This document shows positions 5,254 to 5,913 of a stretch of DNA of 5,913 nt, one piece after another. The notes under the pieces were generated by a model. The model ran no database searches, was not told where the DNA came from, and saw nothing but the letters and a program-made list of their open reading frames with translations. Origin of the DNA: an uncultured beta proteobacterium (GTDB lineage Bacteria; Pseudomonadota; Gammaproteobacteria; Burkholderiales; Burkholderiaceae_C); the NCBI GenBank assembly GCA_903870955.1, contig CAIQEX010000094.1, positions 1 through 5,913 of the forward strand, written 5' to 3'. How positions within the stretch are numbered: position 1 is the stretch's first letter; every line of letters starts with the position of its first letter. A program made the translations under genes and the position numbers.

Positions 5254-5865
5254 TTAAATAGCCACATAACGCCCCGTGCGATGGTTAATCGCCAGGGTCT
5301 GGTTGAGCACCACCGCACCCAGCACCGAAAGGGCGATATGCCACCAATCGGTAAGTGCAAAAGCCAGAACCACGATCGTGCAATCCAGGGCCATCTGAAT
5401 CAGCCCTGCGCGCCAGCCATAGCGCTCCTGCAAATACAGCACCAGCACGTTGAAGCCACCCAGGCTGGCGCGGTGCCTGAACAAAATCAGCATGCCTGTG
5501 CCCATCAGCAGGCCGCCGGACACGGCAGCAAATACCGGATTGATGACGCCTATTGAAATCAGCTGCGGCAACAGGTTGCTAATGGTGGCCAGCAAAGCCA
5601 CCGAGGCAAATGTCTTCAACGTAAATTGCAGCCCCATGCGCTTGTATGCCAGGCCATAAAAAGGCAGGTTGATGCAGAAAAACACCAGGCCAAAGTTCCA
5701 GCCCGTGGCGTAGTGGATCAGGAAGGCAATGCCGGCGGTGCCCCCGGTCAGCAAGCCGGTGCGGCCGAACATCACCACACCTAAAGCCACGAACAGGGTG
5801 CCGGTGACCAGCGCCTGAATGTCTTCGTGCGGACGGTGGCGCAGGTCCGGCTGAGTGGCGTCCAT
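5254..5865 (-). CDS. YitT-family inner-membrane protein of unknown function
   Basis: This is a 203-residue, strongly hydrophobic protein with about five to six membrane segments (roughly 15-33, 40-52, 56-75, 87-106, 112-130, 155-195). The glycine-rich LLTGGTAGIAFL (38-49) after the first helix and the internal ASLGGFNVLVLYLQ (133-146) are the two landmark repeats of the YitT/DUF161 family, which looks like an internally duplicated membrane domain. It is the short form: the protein ends at residue 203 without the C-terminal soluble DUF2179 domain of Bacillus YitT. No transport or enzymatic activity is established for this family, so none is assigned. The ATG at 5863-5865 is preceded only by a weak purine stretch (AAAG). 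The basic and acidic N-terminus (DLRHRPHEDIQAL) is cytoplasmic in character. It converges on the SGNH gene, and nothing nearby suggests a shared pathway. Confidence 0.88.
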   Translation of the reverse strand: MDATQPDLRHRPHEDIQALVTGTLFVALGVVMFGRTGLLTGGTAGIAFLIHYATGWNFGLVFFCINLPFYGLAYKRMGLQFTLKTFASVALLATISNLLPQLISIGVINPVFAAVSGGLLMGTGMLILFRHRASLGGFNVLVLYLQERYGWRAGLIQMALDCTIVVLAFALTDWWHIALSVLGAVVLNQTLAINHRTGRYVAI

Positions 5866-5880
5866 GCCAGCTTTACAACT

Positions 5881-5913
5881 AGCAGCTGACCGACTGCTCG
5901 GCCTCGCTGTCGG
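5881..5913 (-). CDS. Possible last codons of another minus-strand gene
   Basis: In one minus-strand frame the window edge reads DSEAEQSVSC followed by TAG at 5881-5883, then a second in-frame stop at 5875-5877. This would end 15 bases upstream of the YitT-family ATG, a normal operon spacing. Ten codons are far too few to identify a protein or to prove coding. Confidence 0.2.

Overview
The window looks like chromosomal DNA of a betaproteobacterium, most likely a Burkholderiales/Comamonadaceae relative such as Rhodoferax or Polaromonas. This rests on moderately high GC, tight gene packing and the character of the proteins; the genus is an inference from memory, not a search. No RNA gene, mobile element, CRISPR array, phage gene or origin was seen.

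Layout. Positions 1-524 (minus) hold the 5' part of a polar amino acid ABC permease of the AapQ type, cut by the window edge. Directly upstream, 628-1662 (minus), is its periplasmic binding protein AapJ. The two are separated by a 100-base gap with a GC-rich hairpin and a U-tract, a probable partial terminator. Positions 1663-1917 form a divergent control region. Then comes a plus-strand serine hydrolase of the class C beta-lactamase-like / family VIII esterase type (1918-3117). It converges on alkB, an integral-membrane alkane 1-monooxygenase on the minus strand (3162-4352). Between alkB and the next gene, a plus-strand SGNH/GDSL-type hydrolase (4573-5202), lies a 220-base divergent control region with several copies of a TTCAG motif. 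Last is a minus-strand YitT-family membrane protein (5254-5865). Positions 5866-5913 may hold the final codons of another gene.

How the parts fit. The aap genes are one uptake operon continuing past position 1. AlkB would oxidise n-alkanes to 1-alkanols, but its electron donors (rubredoxin, rubredoxin reductase) and a regulator are not in the window. The two flanking hydrolases could act on esters, but nothing in the sequence ties them to alkane use except position. Every intergenic stretch is shorter than 300 bases. I found no strong evidence for an undescribed system. The points most worth a second look are the repeated motifs between alkB and the SGNH gene, the non-standard catalytic block of the SGNH protein, and the residue facing the AlkB substrate channel.
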